Assembly: GCA_937944485.1 (NCBI GenBank)
Contig: CALDYU010000007.1
Span: 87,636-151,635 of the forward strand
Direction: 5' to 3'
From: an uncultured Flavobacteriaceae bacterium
Lineage (GTDB): Bacteria > Bacteroidota > Bacteroidia > Flavobacteriales > Flavobacteriaceae
DNA: 64,000 nt
Positions 46,481 through 55,404 of the stretch are shown here, piece after piece (the first letter of the stretch is position 1; the number at the start of each line of letters is the position of its first letter). Position numbers and translations under genes: made by a program. The notes under the pieces are model-generated. The model was not told the origin of the DNA. It was given only the letters and a program-made list of their open reading frames with translations, and searched no databases.

Positions 46481-46833
46481 CAATTATTCTTATAATATTT
46501 TATAAATCCATTAATAAGTTTCTTACACTTTAAGATTTGATTCAATAAGGGTCTAAATTCATCTTTTTCCAAATAATTTTGGTCAACAGCTAAGTACAAT
46601 TGGGTTTCTAATTCATACAATGAACCTCTAGCAATATGCAGAAATTGTATGGTATCAGCTGAGGTTCTACGACCGCATCCTTCTGCTATATTTGAAGGAA
46701 CTGAAACCGCGCTGCGCCGTATTTGACTAGTCAATCCATACATTTCTTCTTTTGGAAAGAGCTTTGATATCTGATAAATTGTATTTACCAAAATTCTAGC
46801 CTCTTTCCATACTTCCAATTCTGTATATTCCAT
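46480..46833 (-). CDS. four-helix bundle (S23/IVS-type) protein between the metH halves
   Basis: 117 aa from the ATG at 46833. The frame opens at 46881, but [13 protein letters not shown] is the typical family start. Four amphipathic helices with the marker [17 protein letters not shown] (about 45-60). The family is best known from intervening sequences in 23S rRNA genes but also occurs free-standing in Bacteroidota. Here it sits precisely between the two metH genes, with its stop overlapping the metH2 start. Function unknown; no rRNA sequence surrounds it. Confidence 0.9.
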   Translation of the reverse strand: MEYTELEVWKEARILVNTIYQISKLFPKEEMYGLTSQIRRSAVSVPSNIAEGCGRRTSADTIQFLHIARGSLYELETQLYLAVDQNYLEKDEFRPLLNQILKCKKLINGFIKYYKNN

Positions 46834-46870
46834 TATCAATATATTACCAAAAACTGTCAACAGACAACTA

Positions 46871-47872
46871 TCAACCATCAACCATCAACGCCCTCGGATC
46901 ATACTGCTTTACCAATTCAGCAATTGCAGCAATATGCTCTGGAGTCGTTCCACAGCAACCTCCAACGATATTCACCAAGCCTTTTTCAACATATTCCTTT
47001 ATTTGGTCAGCCATTCGCTCTGGCGATTCATCATATTCTCCAAAAGCATTTGGCAATCCGGCATTTGGATGAGCAGATACGCCGTACTCCGTTTTATTAG
47101 CTAGAACTTCTAAATGCGGTACCAACTGGTTGGCTCCTAAGGCACAATTAAAACCTACCGTCAAAATAGGTATATGGGAAATGGATATTAAAAATGCCTC
47201 TGCCGTTTGACCTGATAAGGTTCTACCTGATGCATCAGTTATTGTTCCACTTACCATAATCGGCACGTCGATATTTCGTTCTTCTTTTACTTCTTCGATT
47301 GCAAAAAGTGCGGCTTTGGCGTTGAGCGTATCAAAAATGGTTTCTACCAAAAGAATATCAGAACCGCCGTCTAATAGGGCTTCCGCCTGCTGCTTATAGG
47401 CAATTCGTAATTCATCAAAGGAAACGGCACGAAATCCGGGGTCATTTACGTCAGGAGACATGCTAGCCGTTTTGTTAGTAGGGCCCATACTACCAGCAAC
47501 AAATCGAGGCTTATGTGGTTCTTCTGCTGTGAACTCATCGGCTACTTTTCGCGCGATTTTGGCAGACTCATAATTGAGTTCATACACCAAATCTTCCATA
47601 TAATAATCAGCCATGGCAATGGTTGTACCTGAAAAAGTATTCGTTTCTACAATATCCGCTCCTGCCGCGAAATATTTTGAATGAACGGTTGCAATTGCTT
47701 CGGGCTGGGTTAGTGATAACAAATCATTATTGCCTTGTAAGGGGTGCTTCCAGTCTTTAAATCGCTCACCTCGAAAATCTTCCTCCGTAAATTTATAGCG
47801 TTGCAGCATGGTACCCATTGCCCCGTCTAATACCAATATTCTTTTCTGTAAAATATCTTTGATACTCGTCAT
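46871..47872 (-). CDS. metH: methionine synthase, homocysteine-binding part
   Basis: 333 aa. Homocysteine S-methyltransferase barrel: VLDGAMGTMLQ at the start, ETNTFSGT, then the zinc ligands in GFNCALG (about residue 240) and GGCCGTTPEHI (about 305). With the 43694 gene it makes one complete MetH. A split at this domain junction is common in Flavobacteriaceae. First gene behind the SAM-I riboswitch. The frame continues past 46881, so its last codons overlap upstream sequence of the four-helix-bundle ORF. Confidence 0.95.
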   Translation of the reverse strand: MTSIKDILQKRILVLDGAMGTMLQRYKFTEEDFRGERFKDWKHPLQGNNDLLSLTQPEAIATVHSKYFAAGADIVETNTFSGTTIAMADYYMEDLVYELNYESAKIARKVADEFTAEEPHKPRFVAGSMGPTNKTASMSPDVNDPGFRAVSFDELRIAYKQQAEALLDGGSDILLVETIFDTLNAKAALFAIEEVKEERNIDVPIMVSGTITDASGRTLSGQTAEAFLISISHIPILTVGFNCALGANQLVPHLEVLANKTEYGVSAHPNAGLPNAFGEYDESPERMADQIKEYVEKGLVNIVGGCCGTTPEHIAAIAELVKQYDPRALMVDG

Positions 47873-47876
47873 TTCG

Positions 47877-47985
47877 TAAATCTTACTTGCGTTAAGGATA
47901 GCAGCGACATCTTTTTTAAACTTTTTCGGTTTAAAAAAATACAGCGGATAGCCTGACCTTTGTTTTTACAAAGGCAACGCTCAAA
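47877..47985 (-). ncRNA. hairpin-rich leader element downstream of the SAM riboswitch
   Basis: In transcript sense: hairpin CCTTTGT-AAAA-ACAAAGG, then GGCTATCCGCTGTA. A 10-bp AT hairpin follows (TTTTTTAAAC/GTTTAAAAAA), then GATGTCGCTGCTATCCTTAACGC. The words CTATCC and CGCTG appear on both sides of the AT hairpin. It may be the expression platform of the riboswitch or an independent repeated RNA element. No protein frame. Confidence 0.45.
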
Positions 47986-48044
47986 TTAATAGTATCAAGT
48001 AAGGGTATAGATTAGGCAAAAAGCCAAGTCTTTTGGTTATCTGC

Positions 48045-48197
48045 CTTTAAATCTTATGAGTTTATTCACAAGGTCCTGAAATGAATTCAGAATAAAGATA
48101 GAATGTAGCACCTTCTTAGATTCTGATAGGCATCAGAACGAGCTAAGGGTTGCTAAGGCTTCATAGGGTCTAATCCCTCCACCTTTCTTGATAACAA
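48045..48197 (-). promoter_or_regulatory. SAM-I (S-box) riboswitch
   Basis: Minus-strand sequence reads TTATCAAGAAAGGTGGAGGGA, then CCCTATGAAGCCTTAGCAACC, the classical S-box core. P3 is CTTAGCTCG...AATCTAAG (with an inner TTCTGAT/ATCAGAA stem), followed by AAGGTGCTA and the P4 stem TTTATTC/GAATAAA. It precedes metH and should switch the methionine genes off when SAM is plentiful. The exact 3' limit of P1 is approximate. Confidence 0.93.
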
Positions 48198-48222
48198 TTT
48201 CAATTTTTCTATGAACTAAGTA

Positions 48223-48253
48223 CAAAGTAAAGCCACAGGCTAATGAAAACCAA
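48223..48253 (-). promoter_or_regulatory. possible promoter for the SAM-riboswitch leader
   Basis: Minus strand TTG at 48253-48251 and TACTTTG at 48229-48223, 21 bp apart; the -7 word is one base short of TAnnTTTG. The riboswitch begins about 25 bp downstream, a fitting distance. Confidence 0.35.
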
Positions 48254-48281
48254 GTTATTTATACAAAAATTAGCCTTCAAA

Positions 48282-49658
48282 TTATAACAAACCTTTCGCC
48301 TTAATCTCTAAATACTTGTTTATCGTATCAATAGTCAGATTACTAGGCGAAGTCAAAATCGTTTGAATTCCGTATTTATTCAACTCAGCTGCGATTAATT
48401 TTTTATCATAGCTAAATTTTTCTGCAATGGTTTTGTCAAAAATCTCTTGAAGAGAATTTGCTTCTTGATTTTTAAGAATCTCTAATTCTGTATTTTTAAA
48501 AAAAACAACAACCAACAAATGACTTTTATTAATTGCTCTCAGATAGCCAATCTGCCTATTTACGGCATCTAGGCTTGCAAAATTGGTGTACAGCAGCAAC
48601 AAGCTTCTTGTAGTTACTTTTCGCTTTATTAAACCATATAAATTACCGAAATCAGATTCACTAAAATCAGTATTTATGTTATAAAGCGACTCTTGAATTA
48701 AATTCATTTGCGTATTTCTTCTTTCAGCTACAACAAAGTTCTCCGCTTTTTTAGAAAATGAAAACACGCCCGCCTTGTCATGTCTTCGCACTACAACACT
48801 ACTAATAACTAACGCTGAATTGATAGCATAATCTAACAAACTCAATCCTTCAAAAGGCATCTTCATAACGCGCCCCTTGTCAATAACTGAATATATTTGC
48901 TGAGACTTTTCATCTTGAAACTGATTTACCATCAGTTGATTACGCTTAGCTGTTGCCTTCCAATTAATATCTTTTATATTATCTCCTTGTACATAATCTT
49001 TAATCTGTTCAAATTCAAAAGAATTTCCAATTCTGCGTATTTTCTTTATTCCAAATTGTAGGTTAAATTGATTCAATGAAATTAAATCGTACTTCTTAAG
49101 TTGTAAAAAACTAGGGTAAGTCTTTACCATTTGAGAGGCATCAAAAGAAAACTTTCGCAAGGCAAAACCTATTATGCTCGATGCAAAAATGTGTAATTCA
49201 CCGAACTTATACTCTCCACGTTCCTTGGGGGTGACTTGATAAGAAATTGATTCTCTTGTGTTAGCTCCAAGTTCTCTTGTTAAACTAAAATCACGTTGCT
49301 GAAATTGAAAGGGTAGTTCATCTATAATGGTACAAAAGATCTTTAAAGTAATTCCGTTAGTAACCTCAATACTTACTTTATTAGTATCTCCATTCGAGAA
49401 CTTTTCAGGTAGTATTCTTGATGCTTGTATACCTTTTTTGGTTCCAAAAAGAATTAGGATATCAACAACTACACCAACTAAAAAAACTAGGCTTGATAGT
49501 TTGGCAATCACCAATAAAATTGGATAAATAAAGCTTAAAATAAATAGCAAAATGATCCCAAAAAACACATAGAAAAAACGATTATTTAAATACAACTCTT
49601 TAAAAAATCGCACTATGGGCATTGGTTTGGAAACCACTTTTGTTTTAGTTTTTGCCAT
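48282..49658 (-). CDS. DUF58 domain membrane protein
   Basis: 458 aa. Two adjacent N-terminal membrane helices (about 28-70) and then the DUF58 region with its hallmark FEFEQIKDYVQGDNIKDINW (about 220-240) and a von Willebrand A-like C-terminal part. It is the last gene of a five-gene cluster led by SpoIIM. DUF58 proteins are partners of MoxR ATPases, which act as chaperone-like AAA proteins in the envelope. Confidence 0.9.
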   Translation of the reverse strand: MAKTKTKVVSKPMPIVRFFKELYLNNRFFYVFFGIILLFILSFIYPILLVIAKLSSLVFLVGVVVDILILFGTKKGIQASRILPEKFSNGDTNKVSIEVTNGITLKIFCTIIDELPFQFQQRDFSLTRELGANTRESISYQVTPKERGEYKFGELHIFASSIIGFALRKFSFDASQMVKTYPSFLQLKKYDLISLNQFNLQFGIKKIRRIGNSFEFEQIKDYVQGDNIKDINWKATAKRNQLMVNQFQDEKSQQIYSVIDKGRVMKMPFEGLSLLDYAINSALVISSVVVRRHDKAGVFSFSKKAENFVVAERRNTQMNLIQESLYNINTDFSESDFGNLYGLIKRKVTTRSLLLLYTNFASLDAVNRQIGYLRAINKSHLLVVVFFKNTELEILKNQEANSLQEIFDKTIAEKFSYDKKLIAAELNKYGIQTILTSPSNLTIDTINKYLEIKAKGLL

Positions 49659-49667
49659 TAAGCTAAT

Positions 49668-50648
49668 CTATTTTGGAATTTCAACACTCTGAAGAATATC
49701 GTTTATTATTTGTGTTGAAGTAATACCTTCCATCTCTCTTTCGGGTGTAACTATAACGCGGTGTTGTAATACCGGAATGGCGATCTGTTTTATATCTTCT
49801 GGAGTTACAAAATCTCTACCATTTATTGCCGCAAAAGCTTTACTAGCTTTTAATACTGCTATGGAAGCTCTGGGAGATGCCCCTAAATATAAAAAGGGGT
49901 TCGTTCGTGTATTTAATATAATTTCGGCTATATATTTTATCAGATGTGGTTCTACGATTATTTGAGAAATCAATGCTTGATAAGCGGTAATTTTTTTCTT
50001 ACTTAAACTACTTGTAATTTGAGCTAATTTTGTTGTTTTCAAGGCATGTTCTCTGGTAATTATCTCTACTTCTTCATCTAAATTGGGGTAGTCTATAGTT
50101 ATTTTAAACAGAAAACGATCTAGTTGCGCTTCTGGCAATCTATAGGTTCCTTCTTGCTCTATCGGATTTTGAGTTGCCAATATAATATAAGGCGCATCTA
50201 AGATGTACTTTTCACCATCCATAGTAACTTGTCTTTCCTCCATTACCTCAAACAAAGCGGCTTGAGTTTTGGCTGGAGCTCTGTTAATTTCATCAGCTAA
50301 CACAATATTCGAAAATATAGGTCCTTTCTTAAATTCAAATTCTGATTTCTTCAAGTTGAATATTGAAGTACCTAATACATCAGATGGCATAAGGTCTGGT
50401 GTGAACTGTATTCTACTAAATGCCACATCAAGGGCTTTAGCCAATAGTTTTGCCGTTATGGTCTTAGCCACACCGGGTGCACCTTCCAACAATACATGTC
50501 CTTCAGCCAATAAAGCTGTAAGTAATAAATTGACTAATTGTTTTTGACCAACTATAACTTTGGCTAATTCCGTTTTTATCTGCAATACACTAGCTTGTAA
50601 TTCATCTAGGTTTAACCGATTATCAAATTCGATATCATTATTTTCCAT
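49668..50648 (-). CDS. MoxR family AAA ATPase
   Basis: 326 aa. Walker A GAPGVAKT (about residues 56-63), Walker B VLADEINRAP (about 116), sensor segment ATQNPIEQEG, and arginine-rich second AAA part. MoxR ATPases pair with vWA or DUF58 proteins to assemble or remodel complexes. It sits between DUF4350 (3-bp gap) and DUF58 (9-bp gap) in a tight operon. Confidence 0.94.
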   Translation of the reverse strand: MENNDIEFDNRLNLDELQASVLQIKTELAKVIVGQKQLVNLLLTALLAEGHVLLEGAPGVAKTITAKLLAKALDVAFSRIQFTPDLMPSDVLGTSIFNLKKSEFEFKKGPIFSNIVLADEINRAPAKTQAALFEVMEERQVTMDGEKYILDAPYIILATQNPIEQEGTYRLPEAQLDRFLFKITIDYPNLDEEVEIITREHALKTTKLAQITSSLSKKKITAYQALISQIIVEPHLIKYIAEIILNTRTNPFLYLGASPRASIAVLKASKAFAAINGRDFVTPEDIKQIAIPVLQHRVIVTPEREMEGITSTQIINDILQSVEIPK

Positions 50649-50651
50649 GTG

Positions 50652-51839
50652 CTACTTTTTATCTTTATTGTAGAAATTTTCTATTTCCTTATTCAGGTTT
50701 ATTAATGGTTCTTTGGTCATGAATTTATGAGATTTCATCTTCAAAATCAACGAAATCAATTGTTGTACTTGTTCATCAGAGTTACCTGATTTCATTGCTA
50801 ATTTCTTTACAAAATCTTCATTTAAGTTCTCTGTAGATAAATGATATTTGCTTCTTATAGATTCTAAAAAGTGAATGATTTTCTTTTGGATAATACCATT
50901 ATAATCTGCAGCTTCATAATGTAAATTGCTAACCGTATGTACAAATTCTGTTGTAGTATTTTTTAATGGCTCAATTATAGGAATGACTCTTTGCCTACGT
51001 TTAGCATTAAAAAAAATGAAAAGTGCAAGTGCTAACAGTAATAGATACCAAGCCCATTTTAAAGATTCTTTAGAGGTTATATATCTGAACTTACTTTGAC
51101 TGACCTCAGGGTTGATTTTAACTGCTTTATCTACTATTATAGGGACTTGAGGTAAATATGAAATCACCGTGCTAATGTAGCGCGTATCAGATGCTTCTAA
51201 TAGTTGATAATTTGTAAAAACCTCTGGATTTGTGTGTATATAGAAAATTCCATCGTAATACGGTATACCAACAAAATTGGTTTTCTTTTCACCTTTGGCA
51301 GAAATAAAGTATCCCAATTTTTTTCCAGCCGTACTATCCTTTACATAAGATGTTCCAACCGGAATCTTTGAAGTATAAATTAATGAATCTTTTGAAAATT
51401 CAAAAAACAATCTATTCGCTACCTCCTTAATATTGGTATTCTCATATGCGGTATTAAAACCAAGCGTATCTTTCATAAAATATGGAAAACTACTTGCTGA
51501 GATAAAAGCGTCATTGCCATAGGCAACATATTCTAATAGAGCTTCGAAAGAGGTTTCATCGATGTCATAGTTTCTAGAAATACTGATATAGCTCTTAACG
51601 GAATCGATTGGCTGATTTCTTAGATATTGATCATATTCATAAAATGTAGTATGTATTTTCTTAATCGACCTTTCTTGAAACCAAAAAGGTAATTGGTCAA
51701 AAAATACCTTTGTATCCATTGGTTTGGTCTCAAACTCATTAAATGTAGGCGTCCAATCAACTGTGTGGCTTCTATTAGCAAATACTAATACGATTACTAG
51801 AATAACGAAACTGCCTATTATAACTCCTTTTCTACTCAT
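50652..51839 (-). CDS. DUF4350 domain membrane protein
   Basis: 395 aa with an N-terminal membrane helix (VIIGSFVILVIVLVFANRS) and a second helix near 265-277 (WAWYLLLLALALFIFFN). The loop between them should lie outside. The C-terminal region (about 290-395) is a helical cytoplasmic domain. DUF4350 proteins accompany MoxR/DUF58 loci. Its start overlaps the stop of the DUF4129 gene by 4 bases. Confidence 0.82.
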   Translation of the reverse strand: MSRKGVIIGSFVILVIVLVFANRSHTVDWTPTFNEFETKPMDTKVFFDQLPFWFQERSIKKIHTTFYEYDQYLRNQPIDSVKSYISISRNYDIDETSFEALLEYVAYGNDAFISASSFPYFMKDTLGFNTAYENTNIKEVANRLFFEFSKDSLIYTSKIPVGTSYVKDSTAGKKLGYFISAKGEKKTNFVGIPYYDGIFYIHTNPEVFTNYQLLEASDTRYISTVISYLPQVPIIVDKAVKINPEVSQSKFRYITSKESLKWAWYLLLLALALFIFFNAKRRQRVIPIIEPLKNTTTEFVHTVSNLHYEAADYNGIIQKKIIHFLESIRSKYHLSTENLNEDFVKKLAMKSGNSDEQVQQLISLILKMKSHKFMTKEPLINLNKEIENFYNKDKK

Positions 51840-52546
51840 CCTTTAAACTGTTTTAAAAGTTGATCGTATACAGAAGATGTTTGCACGTATTCGTGTTCAT
51901 CAATACTAAATTCGCCGTACCAGATATAGGTATAATAGTAAGTGGCTCTACTAAAACCTGATGCGTATTTTGAACCTTCTACTTCTATCTGATAATCATA
52001 AGTAGTCTTTTGTGCGTCATATACAATGACGTCGAATTGATCTAATTTTTTAAGCAAAAAAAGATAGTAATACCGTATAGCATATCTGTAATCTTTACTG
52101 GCTACAGCCTCAGAAATCAGATTTTTAAAATCTACTTCGCTTATATTGTCACCAATATCAAAATTGAGATGCTGCGCATCTTCTTTAGTTCTTTTGAAAA
52201 TCCATCGAATTTCTTTATTCAAAATGATTTTCACGATTAAGTAGATAACCAAAAGAATCACAAAGATCCAAAATAAGTATTGAAGCACAGTAAAAATATT
52301 TCCGGCACTTTCATTTTCTATTCGAAACCAACCTGAAATCACATCGATGAACCAGTTTTTGAAACGCGCCAATAATGAGGTGGTTTCAATGTAATCATAT
52401 GCCTTACCGGTATAATCATTTTTAAAGGAATTTGGTAATACCGTAATTTCTTTTGGTATATCAGGCACCTCCTTTTCTTGCGCATTTGATATTTCAATGC
52501 CCTTACCAAACCAAAACATAAAAAGAAGAGTGATTTTACTTCTCAA
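51836..52546 (-). CDS. DUF4129 domain membrane protein
   Basis: 236 aa. A signal-like N-terminus, then a membrane helix near 87-107 (LQYLFWIFVILLVIYLIVKII), then the DUF4129 segment (about 150-230; YRYAIRYYYLFLLKKLD ... GEFSIDEHEY), typically joined to transglutaminase or MoxR operons. Overlaps the SpoIIM gene by 11 bases. Confidence 0.82.
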   Translation of the reverse strand: MRSKITLLFMFWFGKGIEISNAQEKEVPDIPKEITVLPNSFKNDYTGKAYDYIETTSLLARFKNWFIDVISGWFRIENESAGNIFTVLQYLFWIFVILLVIYLIVKIILNKEIRWIFKRTKEDAQHLNFDIGDNISEVDFKNLISEAVASKDYRYAIRYYYLFLLKKLDQFDVIVYDAQKTTYDYQIEVEGSKYASGFSRATYYYTYIWYGEFSIDEHEYVQTSSVYDQLLKQFKG

Positions 52547-53513
52547 AGCTTGCGTTTAATATTTTTTTATTGACTCTGAAAGGATAAATAAGATAATAGT
52601 AAGAAATGATACTCAGCGTACCGAAAATAATAAACAATGCCACAATATTAGGCATTGTATCTGAGTATCGCGTTACGTAACCTTCTAGAAAGCCAGCCGC
52701 AATGGTAAATGGAAAGGTGCTGATTACAATTTTTATTCCATCTCGCATGCCCCTTTTAAAAGAAACCAATCTTGAAAAAGTCTTTGGAAATAAAATACTA
52801 GCACCTAAAATAAAACCTGCGGCACCTTCTATTACAATTGCAAAAATTTCCATCGCACCATGAATCCAAATTCCTTTGGCACTTTCCCAAAGAACATCTT
52901 GCTTTTCAAACATATATTGAAAAGAACCCACCATTATTCCATTCTCAAGTAAGATATAGGCCGTACCTATTCCACCTGATACACCCCATGCAAATCCTGT
53001 CAAGCCTACTTTTAAATTATTAAAAGTGATTCCAATAAAACTACCCCAATTACTTCCACTTTTATAGATCGCCACTGGATCTCCGTTTTCGATGTTCTGC
53101 ATTGTTTCATTCACATACGCGTCACCCAATATTAAACGAACAAACGAATCATCATTAGCAGCAGAAACAACCCCTATTAAAACGGCAGTAAGAAAAAACA
53201 GGAATGCATACAATAAATACCTTCTATAGCGATATAACAATATGGGCACATCTATTGTAAAAAAATAAACGAATAGATTAGATTCTTCTCTTTTGGTTAA
53301 GTAAATCTTTTGATAAACCTTTACTGCCAAATTATTTAAATAAACAACAAGTTTACTCTTTTTGTAGTATGTTTGGGCGTACGCTAAATCATTGATTAAT
53401 TGTAAATATAAATCAGATAGGTGGTCTGGGTTTTCAATGTTCTTTTGAGAAATTGCTTTTTCAAACTGTAACCATTTTTCTTTATTTTGTCGGATAAAAG
53501 CCACTTCCCTCAT
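52536..53513 (-). CDS. stage II sporulation protein M-like (SpoIIM) membrane protein
   Basis: About 325 aa from the ATG at 53513 (MREVAFIRQN); an upstream TTG at 53522 is unlikely. About six membrane helices, including LLYAFLFFLTAVLIGVV and AALFIIFGTLSII-like segments, with the WIHGAMEIFAIVIEGAAGF motif typical of SpoIIM/DUF95. It is the first gene of the cluster, divergent from RDD with only 22 bp between start codons, so their promoters must overlap coding DNA. Confidence 0.86.
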   Translation of the reverse strand: MREVAFIRQNKEKWLQFEKAISQKNIENPDHLSDLYLQLINDLAYAQTYYKKSKLVVYLNNLAVKVYQKIYLTKREESNLFVYFFTIDVPILLYRYRRYLLYAFLFFLTAVLIGVVSAANDDSFVRLILGDAYVNETMQNIENGDPVAIYKSGSNWGSFIGITFNNLKVGLTGFAWGVSGGIGTAYILLENGIMVGSFQYMFEKQDVLWESAKGIWIHGAMEIFAIVIEGAAGFILGASILFPKTFSRLVSFKRGMRDGIKIVISTFPFTIAAGFLEGYVTRYSDTMPNIVALFIIFGTLSIISYYYLIYPFRVNKKILNASFEK

Positions 53514-53535
53514 ACAATGCAAATAAAATTATATA

Positions 53536-54294
53536 ATGGCAGAAATACAAATTACTACTACACAGAACGTAACAATTAATTTTAAAGCTGCTGAAGTAGG
53601 AGAACGTATTTTAGCCTACATTATTGACTTAGTTATTAAAATAGCTTATCTATTTTTAATTTCGTTTCTTTTTGCCGCGGTAGCAACTCCGCTTGATCGA
53701 ATCATTGAGGATGATTTTGCAGACGACCCTTGGAGTGTAATGGCAATTATAATTGTAATTTGTTCCCCTATAATATTTTACACTATTGTATCAGAAACTC
53801 TTTTAATGGGTCAAACTTTAGGAAAAAAAATAGTGAATATTCGGGTAGTCAAAATAGACGGCTATCGCGCCTCTTTTTTAGATTATTTTATTCGTTGGGC
53901 TATGCGGTTGGCCGAAATCAGCCTTTTTTGGGGCGTTCCTGCTTTGGTAGCCATTGGGTCTTCTAAAAAGCATCAGCGCTTAGGAGGCATGGCATCTGGC
54001 ACAGCCGTCATAACATTAAAGAACAAGGTCGGAATCAATCATACCATTCTTCAGGAAATTAAAGAAGACTACAAACCTACTTATTTCTCGGTAATTAAAT
54101 TATCAGATAACGATGTGAGAATTATTAAGGAAAACTTTATTCGAGCCAGAAAAAATAGAGATCATAAAACAATGCTCGTGCTAAAAGATAAAATCATTAA
54201 TGTAATCGAGGAAAGGCCACATGCGGATATTATTCCTGAAAACTTTATTCAAACCATAATTAATGATTATAACCACTTTACAAAAGATATGTAG
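53536..54294 (+). CDS. RDD family membrane protein
   Basis: 252 aa. RDD hallmark: VGERILAYIIDLVIK near residue 21 and a second pass region with GQTLGKKIVNIRVVKIDG (about 96-113). Three or four membrane helices, then a charged cytoplasmic tail. RDD proteins are common beside SpoIIM and MoxR genes in Bacteroidota; possibly transport or regulation. Ends at a bidirectional terminator. Confidence 0.88.
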   Translation: MAEIQITTTQNVTINFKAAEVGERILAYIIDLVIKIAYLFLISFLFAAVATPLDRIIEDDFADDPWSVMAIIIVICSPIIFYTIVSETLLMGQTLGKKIVNIRVVKIDGYRASFLDYFIRWAMRLAEISLFWGVPALVAIGSSKKHQRLGGMASGTAVITLKNKVGINHTILQEIKEDYKPTYFSVIKLSDNDVRIIKENFIRARKNRDHKTMLVLKDKIINVIEERPHADIIPENFIQTIINDYNHFTKDM

Positions 54295-54297
54295 CAT

Positions 54298-54332
54298 AAA
54301 AAAGGAGCGAATTTAATTCGCTCCTTTTTTTA
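54298..54332. terminator. bidirectional intrinsic terminator
   Basis: AAAAAAGGAGCGAATT / AATTCGCTCCTTTTTT: near-perfect inverted repeat with A-run and T-run. It separates the RDD gene (plus) from the DUF805 gene (minus), which converge. Confidence 0.9.
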
Positions 54333-54347
54333 TCTTTCAATAAGCTC

Positions 54348-54716
54348 TTAAGCTTCCGTGACACCTATATCGTCTAATTCAGTATTTGGATTTTTCGGGT
54401 TATCACCCCATTTATTAGGTCCTTCCTCACTATCAGTACAAGCAAGTATTAAACTGTAAATAGGAACTAGCAAAAACCAGCCACTTTTGCCTGCATCATG
54501 CATTCTTCGTACTCCAACAGCCAGTAAGGGAATCAAAGATCCCAGATAAAAAATCACTCCTAGAAATGTAAGCTCGGGTATTTCTAAAATGGCAGGAATG
54601 AATAGCAAGGCATAATAAATAATAATCCAAAATAAAAAGAACATCCAATATTCTTTCCTTCTAGCTCTACCTTTAAAATCGGCATATTGTTTGAATACTT
54701 TTAAAAACCACTTCAT
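54348..54716 (-). CDS. DUF805 membrane protein (copy 1)
   Basis: 122 aa, three membrane helices. Family pattern: QYADFKGRARRKEYWMFFLF at the start, RRMHDAGKSGWF in the middle, and the ending EGPNKWGDNPK. DUF805 proteins are small inner-membrane proteins of unknown role. A close paralogue follows upstream at 54874. Confidence 0.85.
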   Translation of the reverse strand: MKWFLKVFKQYADFKGRARRKEYWMFFLFWIIIYYALLFIPAILEIPELTFLGVIFYLGSLIPLLAVGVRRMHDAGKSGWFLLVPIYSLILACTDSEEGPNKWGDNPKNPNTELDDIGVTEA

Positions 54717-54873
54717 AAAATAAATTTTTTAGGTTTGGAATTAATTATTTAGTAACGCAAGAAAAACAAATTTATTGGTCATTACAAGGCGAATTCTTAC
54801 AAAACTTTGTGGTTCAAAAAAAATAGATCGCTAATAAAAAACATTCCTAACTACTTTTATTCGATTAAAGTAG

Positions 54874-55239
54874 CTATGCTTCTGAAACACCGATATCGTC
54901 AATTTCGTTATACGGATTTTTAGGATCTGGACCATATCGATTCGGCCCCGCCTCGCCATTAGTGCATAGTAAAACTATGTTGTAAATAGGAATGAGTATA
55001 TACCAACCACTTTTTCCGAGATCATGCATTCTGCGGACGCCGGCTGCAAAAGTTGGAATAAGTACCCCCAAACTATATACGGTACCAATTCCAAATTCTT
55101 CGATACCAAGGAAGGCATCTATAATGCCAATAATGAAACTAAATATAAAATTGAATAAGTAAAACATCCAATACTCTTGCCTTCTAGCTCTGCCACTGAA
55201 ATCAGCATATTGTTTTAACACTTTAAGATACCAATTCAT
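54874..55239 (-). CDS. DUF805 membrane protein (copy 2)
   Basis: 121 aa from the ATG at 55239 (MNWYLKVLKQ); the frame extends to 55275, but the family begins at this Met, as in copy 1. Three membrane helices, QYADFSGRARRQEYWMFYLF, RRMHDLGKSGWY. Its ending, DDIGVSEA, nearly equals the DDIGVTEA of copy 1, so the pair arose by tandem duplication. Confidence 0.85.
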   Translation of the reverse strand: MNWYLKVLKQYADFSGRARRQEYWMFYLFNFIFSFIIGIIDAFLGIEEFGIGTVYSLGVLIPTFAAGVRRMHDLGKSGWYILIPIYNIVLLCTNGEAGPNRYGPDPKNPYNEIDDIGVSEA

Positions 55240-55346
55240 AATTTTCGTTTTTACGCCTATTTCTTTCAAACGCAAAAACCCTATGTAAATTATAAAAATC
55301 CAAATTATGAGAAAATAATCTCCGACTATCCTCCGAATAATTCTAA

Positions 55347-55384
55347 ATAAAAAAACCCTTAATCTGCAACAATTAAAGGGCTTC
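55347..55384 (-). terminator. intrinsic terminator after the ferredoxin reductase gene
   Basis: Minus strand GCCCTTTAAT, loop, ATTAAGGGTTTTTTT: stem plus T-run, 20-odd bases beyond the stop of the gene at 55405. Confidence 0.8.
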
Positions 55385-55404
55385 TGACTAATTAAACAAA
55401 AAAA

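Noticed and set aside
46480..46833. rRNA intervening sequence
   Set aside because: No 23S rRNA sequence surrounds it; it is a stand-alone protein gene.
43694..47872. frameshifted or broken metH
   Set aside because: Both parts have complete domains and intact motifs, separate starts and a separate gene between them; a split form is usual in this family.
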